Position numbers and translations under genes: made by a program | Notes under the pieces: generated by a model | Database searches by the model: none | What the model was told of the DNA's origin: nothing | What the model saw: only the letters and a program-made list of their open reading frames with translations | Shown here: positions 12,460 to 22,169 of the stretch, piece after piece | Position numbering within the stretch: position 1 is the stretch's first letter | Layout of the letters: each line of letters starts with the position of its first letter | NCBI GenBank assembly: GCA_020631735.1 | Contig: CM036168.1 | Coordinates: 96,142,932-96,206,931, forward strand | Reading direction: 5' to 3' | DNA: 64,000 bases | Source of the DNA: Saccharum officinarum | Lineage: Eukaryota > Streptophyta > Magnoliopsida > Poales > Poaceae

Positions 12460-13006
12460 TAAATCTTATCATGCTAAACTATACGGATTATTTACAAACT
12501 GTAATGATAAAAGTGTTTGACTCCATATAATATCCAAACAGTAACTTTTATAGTATAGGGAGTTTTCTTTTTTTTTGAAATTTAACAAAGGGGATAAGCA
12601 ATTTGGTCAATTCTATTTAAATTTAAAATAACAATCTGTACTATTTAACTTTATCATTTGCCCTAAGTTATGCCCGAGCCGGCGAATACATAAGATTTAG
12701 GGCGGTTTGGAACTGCTCCATCAATTATGCTCCGCAAACTATACCGTGAAGCAACTTTACAAAAAATCTGGAATTTCTGGAGCACCTCTTTAGGTGTTCT
12801 CTCAACTTAATTTTTCTTTTAGAAAAACAGAATTTATAGAGCTGTATGTATTTGGCTATAAAACATGAAACATAGTGGTCTCAAACGGACCCTTAGCCTT
12901 ATCTACCCGAATCTATGTATAAAAAAAATCATTCAAGGGTACACCTTTCCCAAAGAAACTGAGTTTCTTCTTTCAATGGACAGAATCTCAAACTGTGTTT
13001 CTCCTT
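12460..13006. other. AT-rich intergenic DNA
   Basis: No gene or clear repeat was recognised before the MULE target duplication at 13007. Confidence 0.4.
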
Positions 13007-13015
13007 TCTCAATAA

Positions 13016-13848
13016 GGGACTTGCTATTGCCCGGACGTCTGTTTTAGGGCGCTAGCATCGGACGGCTGCCGTGTGCGTAAGAAGCAAATGCTTGCAACAT
13101 GAAACACTTGAATGCAGCATACGTCTGAAATAAATGAAACATTTGGATCATACATTTGCAAGATATGTGTGAAAAAAATATGCAACATCCAGATAAAACA
13201 CTTGCAACTTGCTTATACCATTTAAAACAGATGAAACATTTTCAACAAATGCTTGCAGCACACCCCTGAAACACTTGCAACATGTGCAACATCTCAATCT
13301 ACTTTTACAACATCCATATAAAACACTTGCAACATACCACTTAAACATCTGAAACACTTGAACCCTACATTTACATTATAGGGGAGATACGAGGTCGGGC
13401 CGGTCGATTCCGGCCATCGGGGTGGGAGGCGGTGCGCGAGAACCACCAAACCGGTCATGCTAGTTGGTGGCCTTGGCTTGGCTGGGGATGACCTGAGGCG
13501 TCCTGGCACGTGTGCCCCGCTGGGCCATCAGCTAGGGGCAGCGGCGGTGCGGCAGTGGCGAGGCATCCTGTAGGCGTGGGGTTGGGGAACAGGTCGAAGA
13601 CGAACTGAGGGAGAAGGCGGTGTGATCAGTTTGGGTGGAGGAAGAAAAGTAGGAAGCGATAGCACTCTGTGATTTTACAGAGACACGAAGGAGAGAGACG
13701 AGATGTGAGAGGAGAAGATAAGTGTAAGTAGCCACTTGAGAGGGTAGATATTTTCACGTGGATTCGACAGGTGGACACGGTAAGATCACGTAGGGTTCGA
13801 ACTTCGGAGACTCCCGGCGTGCGGACGCTCTGAACATTGCGTTACCGT
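13016..13848. mobile_element. MULE-like non-autonomous element, copy 2
   Basis: The left end GGGACTTGCTATTGCCCGGA aligns column by column with the left end of copy 1. The right end has GCGGACGCTCTGAAC. The 9-bp duplication is tctcaataa (13007-13015) against tctcaacaa (13849-13857), 8/9 matching. It contains a short gcaacat/gaaacac array (~13090-13365) and a GC-rich arm. This is the shortest and most eroded copy. Confidence 0.7.
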
Positions 13849-13857
13849 TCTCAACAA

Positions 13858-14440
13858 AGTCGAGTGCCATCTGTTGTCAGGAGCGTCACCAAATTAATTA
13901 CGATCTTTTGTCATTTGTCATTGTCAAAACGGAGCTCTCGAAGGTAGAAAAGTAAATAAAAAATAAAAAAGAATGTAGAAATTTCTTAAGCCTGCCATCC
14001 CATCTGGCCATCTGCGATCGCGTCGCGTGACCGGGTTCTCCGTCATTCTTAGTCTCCAGGAGACTCACTGCACGACCCAAATCCAAAATGATAATATATA
14101 TAGCTTTTAACAGAGTATTTATATAAAAAACTTATTTTAGATATTAGAAAAGACATAATCTAAATCTGAGTATCTTTTCTTCTGAAGATTTATTTACAAA
14201 ATGTTATTTTTAGATCTTATTATTAGAGAAGATCAAAAATAAATATTTAATTTTTTACCCCTAAGGACGAAGGAGTCTCGTATTTTAGCCCGAGGTCGTC
14301 GGGGACAGTCCTCTTATCCCCGTAAACGCCGTCCCGGGGCCGCCACGCCGTCGCGGCGCAAGCGCCAACGAATCACCTCTCCCTGACGGGGCCCGCGCTT
14401 TACCTCCCCCGAGAATCCTACCACTCTACTACTGGTACTG
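13858..14440. other. AT-rich intergenic DNA and upstream region of the F-box gene
   Basis: 14090-14260 is strongly AT-rich. From ~14280 the sequence turns GC-rich, approaching the leader of the downstream F-box gene. No separate gene was seen. Confidence 0.4.
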
Positions 14441-14867
14441 GTATTAAAGCCGCGTCGAGCCGAGCGGCCGGCGCGTTTCTCCTCGCGCTAAACTAAAGGA
14501 AACCGTCCCCGAAGCCCAAAGCGAAAAATCCCCCCCACAGGTCGCGCATCCTCCTCCTGCAGCTTGCGCGAAACCCTCCTTCCTCCTCCCGAATTCGTCA
14601 ACCGGCCTCCCAAATCGGAGCATCAATCAGATTGTTGGGTCTCGAAGCTGAGTTGTGCTCCACTCCGTGAGCTATTCGTTGATTTCCCAGCTTGAAGGCG
14701 CCGATTTTGCGGCCGTTGCTGGAGTGATCTTCGGCGAGGCTGTGGTGTTGACCGCTCGGCGGGTCTGGATCCGGCTGGGTTCCGGCGACAGATCGCGTTC
14801 TTGGAGCAGGACATTACTTTGGATTCTTGAGGTGTCCGTAGCTGCACTTGTGGTGACCTTTTTTTAG

Positions 14868-15205
14868 GTAAATCCTTGTCTTATTGGATAAGTTGTATTT
14901 ATTTATTTATCTGCCGAGTCATAGTTAATTCTCTTCTCAGTTTTAATTGCTTGCATCGTGTTCAAGCATTGTTTACATTTTAGTAATAGTACTGCCTGGC
15001 GATTTTAGAAGTAGTACTGCCTGGCGATTTTAGTGATATTTTTCCGTCTTCTATCTGATATAAATATGTGATGTTGCTTTGCTTTTAGTTTAGTTCGGTT
15101 CATTTCCTACATCAGATTTGTGTGATGCATGTCGTTATGTACTACTAGCTTGCTTTCTCCGTCGAATGTGTTGTTTACTATAGTTCGTTGCCTCTTTTGT
15201 TTCAG
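14868..15205 (+). other. 5'-leader intron of the F-box gene
   Basis: The donor context TTTTTAG|GTAAAT (intron starts 14868) and acceptor TTTTGTTTCAG|GAAACC (intron ends 15205) bracket a T-rich 338-base tract just upstream of the F-box start codon. The GC-rich exon before it (~14450-14867) would be 5' UTR. Confidence 0.65.
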
Positions 15206-15331
15206 GAAACCGATTGAATTCGAAGACCTGAAGATTTATTAGCTGGCCCAAACCATTCTCGACGATAAAAGATTCAGCTGTTTCTTAGCAATTTCTGAAG
15301 AAGCAGATAGAGACGACTTTTGAACCGGGCA

Positions 15332-16396
15332 ATGCATACCAAGGCTCGGATCCACGCTGACCCGGTCCTGGAGCTTGACCAATTTGACGGCTTGCCTGAT
15401 TCTCTTGTGCTGCTGATCCTGAACAAGCTTGAGGACGTGCGTTCACTTGGCAGGTGCTCTGCCGTGTCCAAGCGATTCAGTGGCCTGGTTCCCCTCGTCC
15501 ACGATGTGTGTGTCAAGATTGACCACGTTGTGACTGTGGACGGTGACTCTGATGACGCTCTGAACCTGTCGTTGCCAAAGCCCCACAACATCATCTCACA
15601 TTTGTTCAAGCTGATGCTGTTCGCGATCGCCAAGCCCTTCCATGATATTCGGAGTCCCAATAGCAAAGGGCGGCCGCTGTTCCCTCAGCTCTCCCAGCAT
15701 TCGCCTGTGCAGGTGCTGAAGAACTTCTCCCATGTTCGCAATCTTCAGGTGGAGCTTCCCTCTGGAGATGTTGCCGTCGAGGAGGGGGTTCTACTGAAGT
15801 GGCGGGCTGAATATGGCAGTACACTTCAGAATTGTGTGATCCTGGGTGGAACCTTGGTTGATCTCAAGGCTGCTGGGAATGGGCATGAGCCATCGTTGGA
15901 TGACAATGGAAGCATGCCTGAATCTTTCTATACCAATGGTGGGCTGAAACTCCGTGTTGTATGGACTATCAGCTGTTTGATTGCTGCATCGACGAGGCAT
16001 TATCTTCTGCGATCAATCATCAATGACCATCCAACGCTGAGGAGCCTGGTCTTGGCAGATGCCGAGGGGCAGGGCGCACTCTCCATGGGGGCAGAGCAGC
16101 TGAAGGATTTCAGGGAACACCAGTTGTCAGCCTCACCATGTTCTAACAGGACACAGGTACCAGCATGTAACATGAAGCTGAAGTACGCTCAGTACCTCGA
16201 ATTGCCTGGCGGCTTGGCATTGCAAGGTGCAACCTTGCTTGTCATCAAGCCCGCCAGCGATGGTAGCAGCAGTGGTCATGGCAATCGGAAGGAAGTTGAC
16301 GCCTTTGTTTCAGGCACATTCGATGGACCCTTGAGGTTCGCTGCGAAGGCACTGATGAAGAGGCGCACCTATCTCCTGGAGATGAATGGGTTCTAG
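15332..16396 (+). CDS. F-box protein, AUF1/At1g78100-like
   Basis: A 354-residue single coding exon. The first ATG in frame is at 15332. The F-box lies at ~residues 16-60 (FDGLPDSLVLLILNKLEDV then SLGRCSAVSKRFSGLVPLV). No Kelch, LRR or FBA repeat follows; the C-terminal part has the long non-repeat layout of the AUF1/AUF2 (auxin up-regulated F-box) group, including a basic motif near the end (KALMKRRTYLLEMNGF). Family members act as substrate adaptors in SCF ubiquitin ligases and influence auxin transport and cytokinin responses in Arabidopsis roots; that role is transferred by similarity. The leader intron upstream may raise expression. The reading frame is intact. Confidence 0.85.
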   Translation: MHTKARIHADPVLELDQFDGLPDSLVLLILNKLEDVRSLGRCSAVSKRFSGLVPLVHDVCVKIDHVVTVDGDSDDALNLSLPKPHNIISHLFKLMLFAIAKPFHDIRSPNSKGRPLFPQLSQHSPVQVLKNFSHVRNLQVELPSGDVAVEEGVLLKWRAEYGSTLQNCVILGGTLVDLKAAGNGHEPSLDDNGSMPESFYTNGGLKLRVVWTISCLIAASTRHYLLRSIINDHPTLRSLVLADAEGQGALSMGAEQLKDFREHQLSASPCSNRTQVPACNMKLKYAQYLELPGGLALQGATLLVIKPASDGSSSGHGNRKEVDAFVSGTFDGPLRFAAKALMKRRTYLLEMNGF

Positions 16397-16723
16397 AGAC
16401 CTTGAATTGCCATGTATCTTTCGTTTTGGTGCTTTCTATGAAGAGGGGCATCTATCTCCTGTATGATCTTTGTACAGTATAACCATCATAGCGGATGATA
16501 TGATATCAGATTATTGCCTAAGCTAATCATCCCTATAGAAAATTGAGATGTCTGGTTGTGCACGGTGGCAGCACACCGTTTGTGCCTGCTGAAAACACGT
16601 GTAGCATGAAGTATGTGTGTGTTCCCATACTCAATTGAAGGAGTACTCCCATTGCTCAATAATAGGCGTCGAAGGAGTATAGGTTCCACATGCCAGGGAG
16701 CGGTGCCAAACTCCTGGATTTAC

Positions 16724-16848
16724 GGCCCGTTCGGTTACACTGGTTTCGAGCCGGGAATAGTTCCAGATTATCAAAACTATTTAAATTAGTTAATCATTCC
16801 AACCTGGAATTATTCCCGGTGCTCAAACCAGAGGAACCGAACAGGGCC
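16724..16848. mobile_element. Short foldback MITE
   Basis: A 125-bp palindrome-like element: ggcccgttcggttacactgg on the left, inverted as aaaccagaggaaccgaacag and ggcc on the right. TTA flanks the right end and lies one base from the left end, compatible with a Harbinger-type TTA duplication. Confidence 0.65.
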
Positions 16849-17301
16849 TTAGGGTTTAGGGAGAGGAGGTGGCCGAGCTCCGAGCTTCTACCAAAGCCAC
16901 CGCCGCATGATTTGTCGGAGTTGGGGGGATGTGGTACTATTGAAACCGTTTAGGATGAAATAACAGTATCAAGATTTGGAGAGACACAAACATACAATTT
17001 TTCAAATGGATGAGGTAAATGAGACTTCGATAATAGTTGAGGGAGTCAAAGGGATTTTTTTTCCAGAGGAAAAAAATAGGCAGATCGCGTCCAAACGGTA
17101 GCTCACGGCCCATGTTTTCCTTTTTTTTGAGAAACCGGCCTGTTTAGCAGCTTCGTTCCACACCTGAGCCACAACCTAGCCATGCAACTAATAGACCTTG
17201 GCCCATACGGTAGCCTGTAGATGGCCTCTCCGCCTCTAACAGTTCTTGCACGTTAGAGCTAGACTTTTCTTACTAGACTTAGGTCCTTACTTGGGCATTG
17301 T

Positions 17302-18779
17302 TTTTTCTAGAGCGTGTCGTTGTGACACGTGTTTCATTAAACAGAAGCGGAGTGTCAAAGGTTACAATGGATTCACAAGTAATCAATGCATTACCAGCGA
17401 ATCCCACAAACACAAACGAACAACAAAAAAAAATGAGAGGAGGGACCTCCCTAACAACTCCAACCAACTGAACCTAATAAAGATGAGCCAACACTATGAC
17501 AGGTAGCAGGGTAGTGTAACCGCAAAAGCGATGACCACGGCGACCAAGCAACCGCCGGAACCATGGTGGCAAAGCATCCGCCAGAACTACAGCCATCGAC
17601 GCGGCAAAGCATCCACGGATGGGGCCATCACGCTCGCAGCAGCAAAGCATCTGCATGGGAGGGGGCCTTAACGACTACATGGCGGCAAAGCATCTGCCAG
17701 AAACGACGACCATCAATGCGGCAAAGCATCCGTGGATGGGGCCAACACGCTCTCAGCAGCAAAGCATCTGCATGAGAGGGGGCTAAGCGACATCAGCGGC
17801 AAAGCGTCCGCCCGAGCAACGACTGCAGCTACACCAACCACCAGCATGACGAACCAAAGTGAAGATCAACATGAAGCACGATCAAGCACACCACAGCGAA
17901 CAAACTGGGACTTGGTGATGAGCCGTAGGAGATTCTTCAACGACGCCTTCAAGAAGGGGTGACGACCAAGGAAACCACCCTGGACGCCATCGTCGCTGGC
18001 CTTAGAAGCTTCTAAGATAGGGCAAGTGCCCAGAATTTGGCGATGCCTGTGCAGCTACATGTGGTTGAACGACGACGCCCCCAGGGAGGTGCGTGACGCT
18101 TGAAGCGTCACCGTCGTCTGCCCCGCCGAAGCCGGGCCGAGCTTTCGCCCATACCACCATGAGGCGCGCAGGCACCGCCGCGCCTGGGCCCCTAGGGCCA
18201 GCCAGCCGTACTGCAGGCACCGGCAGCCGGAGCAGGGGCACGGGCGCAGGTCCTCCACGGCCGGGGAAGCCCAGACATGGCCAGCAGGCACCCCGCCCGC
18301 CGGCACCCAGGACATCGCGGCCGGCCGCCGCCGCGGAGGGGGGGGGGGGATGGCTGGGCCGCCGCCGGATCCGGGGCCCGAACCAACCCCGGAGCGCGTC
18401 GGACCGCTGGAGGAGCACGGCGTCCGGAAGCCGCCGGAGAAAGCCACCAACCCCGGCCGCCGGAGCAGGGGGAGCCCAGGCGCCACTAGACGCCAGATCC
18501 AGGCCACAGGGGCCCGGATTCGGCCGGCCGCCGCCGTACGCCGCCGGAGATGCGGGAGGGGGTGGGGTGGAGGGGGGCATGAGGAATGGGGGAGGGGGAG
18601 GTTCGAACGGAGCCCCTTTTGGGGCTGCCGCCGAAGGGCGGCGACGGTGCCCGGAGGGAGGCTGGGTAGGGGGAGCCCGGCGACAGCGCGGTCGCCCCCG
18701 AGTCGCCCGTTGGGGGGGTGCTCGGGGGAAGGAGATAGCTAAGTTTGTCGGTCTGCTTTTCACTATGCTTTCTTTGGTT
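17302..18779 (-). mobile_element. Retroposon (LINE-like, non-autonomous), minus orientation
   Basis: Flanked by a perfect 18-bp duplication tccttacttgggcattgt (17284-17301 and 18780-18797). Read on the minus strand it starts at 18779, is very GC-rich and Pro/Ala-coding in its first ~700 bases, contains a 116-bp tandem repeat, and ends in a short A-run (plus-strand T-run 17301-17306). A long target duplication plus a terminal A-run is the signature of target-primed reverse transcription. No reverse transcriptase is visible, so the machinery must come from elsewhere. The 1478-bp unit could also be a retrocopied host transcript. Confidence 0.6.
17568..17799. repeat. Two-copy 116-bp tandem repeat
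   Basis: The unit starting ggcaaagcatccgcc (17568) recurs 116 bases later at 17684. Each unit contains three gcaaagcatc words. It lies inside the retroposon at 17302-18779. Confidence 0.7.
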
Positions 18780-18797
18780 TCCTTACTTGGGCATTGT

Positions 18798-19800
18798 AAC
18801 TGGAGCAATATAAATTTTCACAAATTTTTGTTCTTTTATGAGCACTATGTCTTATGTGTATTATCATTTGTATTGTGTCTGTTAACATTTTATCCCAACT
18901 ACTTGCCAAAACCAAGATATGAGAGTGGGCACAAATTAACAATCAGTTTATTATTAGTTTTATGCATGAAGCACTATGCCCTCGAATCCAACTATGACAA
19001 CTTTTTAGTGTACCTACGTTTTCATTTTCTTGATTGGATTCTTGAAATGGGAATAATGAACACTCTTACAGAGCTTAGCGATCTTATAGTTCTTAAAGTG
19101 CTCGAGTATGTAGTCAATGAACCAGCTTCTATGAAGAGTCTTCAAATCCTCGATGAAGAATTGGCATCAATGAATTCAGAACCTAATAACTACAAAACTA
19201 CAAAATATGCAACAAAGAAATTTATCCCTGGGGAATGGTGGAGCGCCGGGTGAAGGGATCGGCGCCTTCTTCATCCTGCCGCTTAGACGACGTCGTCGTA
19301 GAAAGATAGATAGAGATAGCTTTAATTCTCTTGACCGTTGAATTGACGATGCATGTTGCATGACATCCCGTAGGAATTCTCCGGCTGGGTGAAGAAAATA
19401 GGGTCGGCGTGCGGCATACTGGACGGGGTACGTGGCCAGCTGCCGCGGACATGCACCATGCATCACATCGATCCCGCCGGGTCGTGCGGCTAGGCCTACG
19501 GCAACATGCGCGGCTAGCGCGTGGGTACTGCAATTTGGTATTGGGACGAACGGTGCAGATTTTGCAGAAGTTTTGGTTCGAGACTTTTAACCCTGCTTAT
19601 CAGTCATGCTACAATTTTTTTCTCTTACAACGAAACACCATCAATTAGCTTATCAGCTGCAAAAATCATCAGCCAAACAACTCCATTAGAACTCAATATA
19701 AAATATATAAAAAGCCGTTAGTGAGATGCAAAGAACTATATGCCTCTGCAATCTTGACTTTAAAACTCCGCACTCTTTAATCAACCAACACCTCTGATCA
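18798..19800. other. Unassigned tract, possible old gene fragment
   Basis: 18798-19253 stays open on the plus strand with a non-repetitive, leucine-rich translation (for example NTLTELSDLIVLKVLEYVV), but no start codon, domain or splice context supports a gene. 19300-19800 shows nothing recognisable. Confidence 0.25.
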
Positions 19801-19813
19801 ATCATCAATAATA

Positions 19814-19940
19814 GGCCACGTTCAGCTGTGCTGATAAGCCGGCTGAAAAACATTGTTGACTGATTTGTTGTGAGAGAAAAATATTGTTCCGGTTAAAAAA
19901 ACAAGCTGAAAAAGACGGATTATAAGCCGGATGAACAGGA
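19814..19940. mobile_element. hAT-like MITE, copy 1
   Basis: Terminal words ggccacgttcagc and ggatgaacagga are inverted relatives, with an internal gactgatttgttgtgagaga block. The 8-bp flanks are caataata (19806-19813) and caataatg (19941-19948). Related copies are at 20558 and 60000. Confidence 0.65.
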
Positions 19941-20124
19941 CAATAATGTGTTGCGACTTACAGTAGCCTAGAATCAAAGCCAGTACTATCTAGCACGTAC
20001 AAAACAAGTTTTGGTGCATCACTATTAAACACGATATCATTCCTTATTACGTATGAACTAACTTGCCTAATAAATTAATAGCTGCGACTCCTTAAATAAA
20101 TATGTACCAATAATTTCATAATCT

Positions 20125-20380
20125 GAGTGTAAGGTGCAGTGGTAGAGGAGGATACGCGCGAGGTGGAGGTCGTGGGTTCAAATCCCCATAGCCACGAAGC
20201 GCGTGAAAAATGCCGCGACTCCATATCTAGCCGGATTACCCAAAAAATTAGGAAGTGAGCCTAGCTCAACTGGTTGGGTGAGAGGCCAACCACCCAGGTT
20301 TAAATCTCGTCTTGACTGAATTTGGGTGCCTAAAAACATCTAGTTCCTCCTAGATTGGATCTCATTTTTTTTGACCCACT
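20125..20380 (+). repeat. Two adjacent tRNA-derived SINE-like segments
   Basis: Pol III promoter-like boxes appear twice: A-box-like ggtgcagtggtagagg (20133) with B-box-like gggttcaaatcc (20174), then cctagctcaactggttggg (20260) with aggtttaaatc (20296). The second unit runs into a T-rich end near 20365. Neither folds as an intact tRNA by eye. Confidence 0.5.
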
Positions 20381-20557
20381 GCTTAAATCATGAATTAAAC
20401 AAATGATATGAATCTTGTGGTGGTGGGACATGTATAGTATAGTATATTAGTATGCCAATAAAAAAACTATCGTAATTAATAATATTCAAAGAACAAATGT
20501 CGGATGATTTGATTTTATATAAGGTTACTAAAAGCAGCAAATTTGTTAACGTTCTAA

Positions 20558-20686
20558 GAGCCCGTTCGCTTCGCTGAAAAGTTATGGCTAAAAGTACTGT
20601 TTACTGATTTGTTATGAGAGAAAAATATTGTTTCAGTTGAAAAAATAAGCTGAAAAATACAGATTATAAGACAAGCGAGCAGGGTC
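20558..20686. mobile_element. hAT-like MITE, copy 2
   Basis: It has the same termini (gagcccgttcgct / agcgagcaggg) and the same internal block (tactgatttgttatgagaga) as the element at 19814. The target duplication is not clear. Confidence 0.6.
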
Positions 20687-21175
20687 TAGTTCCTTTTAAC
20701 CAAAAAATTCTCAGTGGTACCAACGGGTGCACGGACATGGACAAACTTGGACCATATTTGGGTCGCGGTCGCCTACGGCTCCATACGCCAAAGTCTTCAT
20801 GGACGAAGCCCATCCATGCGTACTGCCGCCCTGACACGTTGATTTGTCCGTGCCTGCGTGCCGGCCGGTGCAGGGCCGGTACCAAGCCATACACGTAACA
20901 CGCAGGCCTAACCGGCGCGGCGGCACCCTTGATTTGTTCTCACCCCACCGCTGGATCGGAAGAGCAGCATTTCTGCACCCTCGACTGTAGGTAGACTCGT
21001 GGAGTTACCCCGTGTAATCTGCGGCGTAGACCTGTTGACCTGATCAATAGCTGTACTACACCTCATCCACAGCATGCCAAACACGAACGCATCATCTTGT
21101 GGAATTTGTTCGGAATTTTCCACACGCAACCACACCATGCATGCCATGCTACCAACCGGACGCACCGCATGCATC

Positions 21176-21183
21176 TATAAATA
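21176..21183 (+). promoter_or_regulatory. TATA box of the thaumatin-like gene
   Basis: TATAAATA lies 146 bases upstream of the start codon at 21322, predicting transcription from about 21205-21215 and a ~110-base leader. Confidence 0.7.
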
Positions 21184-21321
21184 CCCAGCAAAACATGAAC
21201 CCCCTCCTCCAACCTCACAAGTCACAGCACGTACGCAGACACATCTGGGCTTCAGAACTTGCTTGTGAGCGACCTACGGACAGTACGTGCACTACCGTGC
21301 ACGGCTAGCAAATAATCAGCC

Positions 21322-22005
21322 ATGGCGTCGTCTCTAGCCAAGTCATCGTCCTCCGTTCTCCTCCTCGCCGTCGTCGCCCTCTTCGCCGCCTCCGCCGCAG
21401 ACGCGGCCACCTTCAACGTCATCAACCGCTGCAAGGACACGCTGTGGCCAGCCGCCCTCCCGGGAGGCGGCGCGCGGCTGGACCCTGGCAAGACGTGGAC
21501 CGTGCAGGTCCCCGCGGGCACGGCGCACGCGCGGATGTGGGCGCGCACGGGGTGCACCTTCGACGGCAGCGGGCGCGGGACGTGCCAGACGGGGGACTGC
21601 GGCGGCGCGCTGGCGTGCACCGTGTCCGGGAGGACCCCCGCGACGCTGGCCGAGTACACGCTCAACAACAACGGCCCGGACTACATCGACATCTCCCTCG
21701 TCGACGGCTTCAACGTGCCCATGTCCTTCCAGTGCGGCGGCAAGGGGCCGAGCTGCAAGGCCGACATCAACGCCAAGTGCCCCGCCGCGCTCAAGGTGCC
21801 CGGCGGCTGCGCCAGCGCGTGCGAGAAGCTCGGCGGCGACACCTACTGCTGCCGGGGCCCGTACACGGACAAGTGCCCGCCGACGGACTACTCCAGGGTC
21901 TTCAAGGGGCTGTGCCCGGACGCCTACAGCTACGCCAAGGACGACCAGACCAGCACCTTCACCTGTCCACAGGGCTCCAACTACGATATCGTGCTCTGCC
22001 CATGA
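21322..22005 (+). CDS. Thaumatin-like protein (PR-5 family), secreted
   Basis: A 227-residue single-exon gene. Residues 1-28 form a signal peptide (hydrophobic [16 protein letters not shown], likely cleavage before ATFNV). The mature ~199 residues carry 16 cysteines in the thaumatin pattern, enough for the usual eight disulfides. The acidic-cleft (REDDD) residues can be placed: R in MWARTGC, E in LAEYTL and D in [14 protein letters not shown]. The protein ends at YDIVLCP without a vacuolar extension, suggesting an apoplastic or zeamatin-like form. PR-5 proteins are induced by fungal attack and osmotic stress, and some permeabilise fungal membranes or bind beta-glucans; activity here is inferred. 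The leader lies 3' of a clear TATA box, and aataaa signals occur at ~22077 and ~22160. Confidence 0.92.
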   Translation: MASSLAKSSSSVLLLAVVALFAASAADAATFNVINRCKDTLWPAALPGGGARLDPGKTWTVQVPAGTAHARMWARTGCTFDGSGRGTCQTGDCGGALACTVSGRTPATLAEYTLNNNGPDYIDISLVDGFNVPMSFQCGGKGPSCKADINAKCPAALKVPGGCASACEKLGGDTYCCRGPYTDKCPPTDYSRVFKGLCPDAYSYAKDDQTSTFTCPQGSNYDIVLCP

Positions 22006-22169
22006 GTAGTAGTGGAGTACAACTACACACGCGTATAAGCGTGGCGATATTATTATCGCACGTGGAGTAGTTAGTAAATAAAGTGCTTATTGCGTGTATG
22101 TTACCTCACGAATAAGGCCTTACTTACTGGCCATCATTTGCAACATCTGTTTGTCCATGAATAAAGGAA

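Noticed and set aside
15320..15331. Upstream extension of the F-box frame
   Set aside because: It begins with TTG, not ATG; the first ATG is at 15332.
18002..18808. 268-codon Pro/Ala-rich minus-strand frame
   Set aside because: It begins inside the flanking target duplication and lies in very GC-rich DNA where stops are rare; kept only as part of the retroposon.
18093..19253. 386-codon plus-strand frame
   Set aside because: It crosses the retroposon border and target duplication at 18779-18797, so it joins two unrelated sequences.
20125..20310. Candidate tRNA genes
   Set aside because: A/B-box-like words are present but no complete cloverleaf or acceptor stem could be formed by eye; SINE heads fit better.
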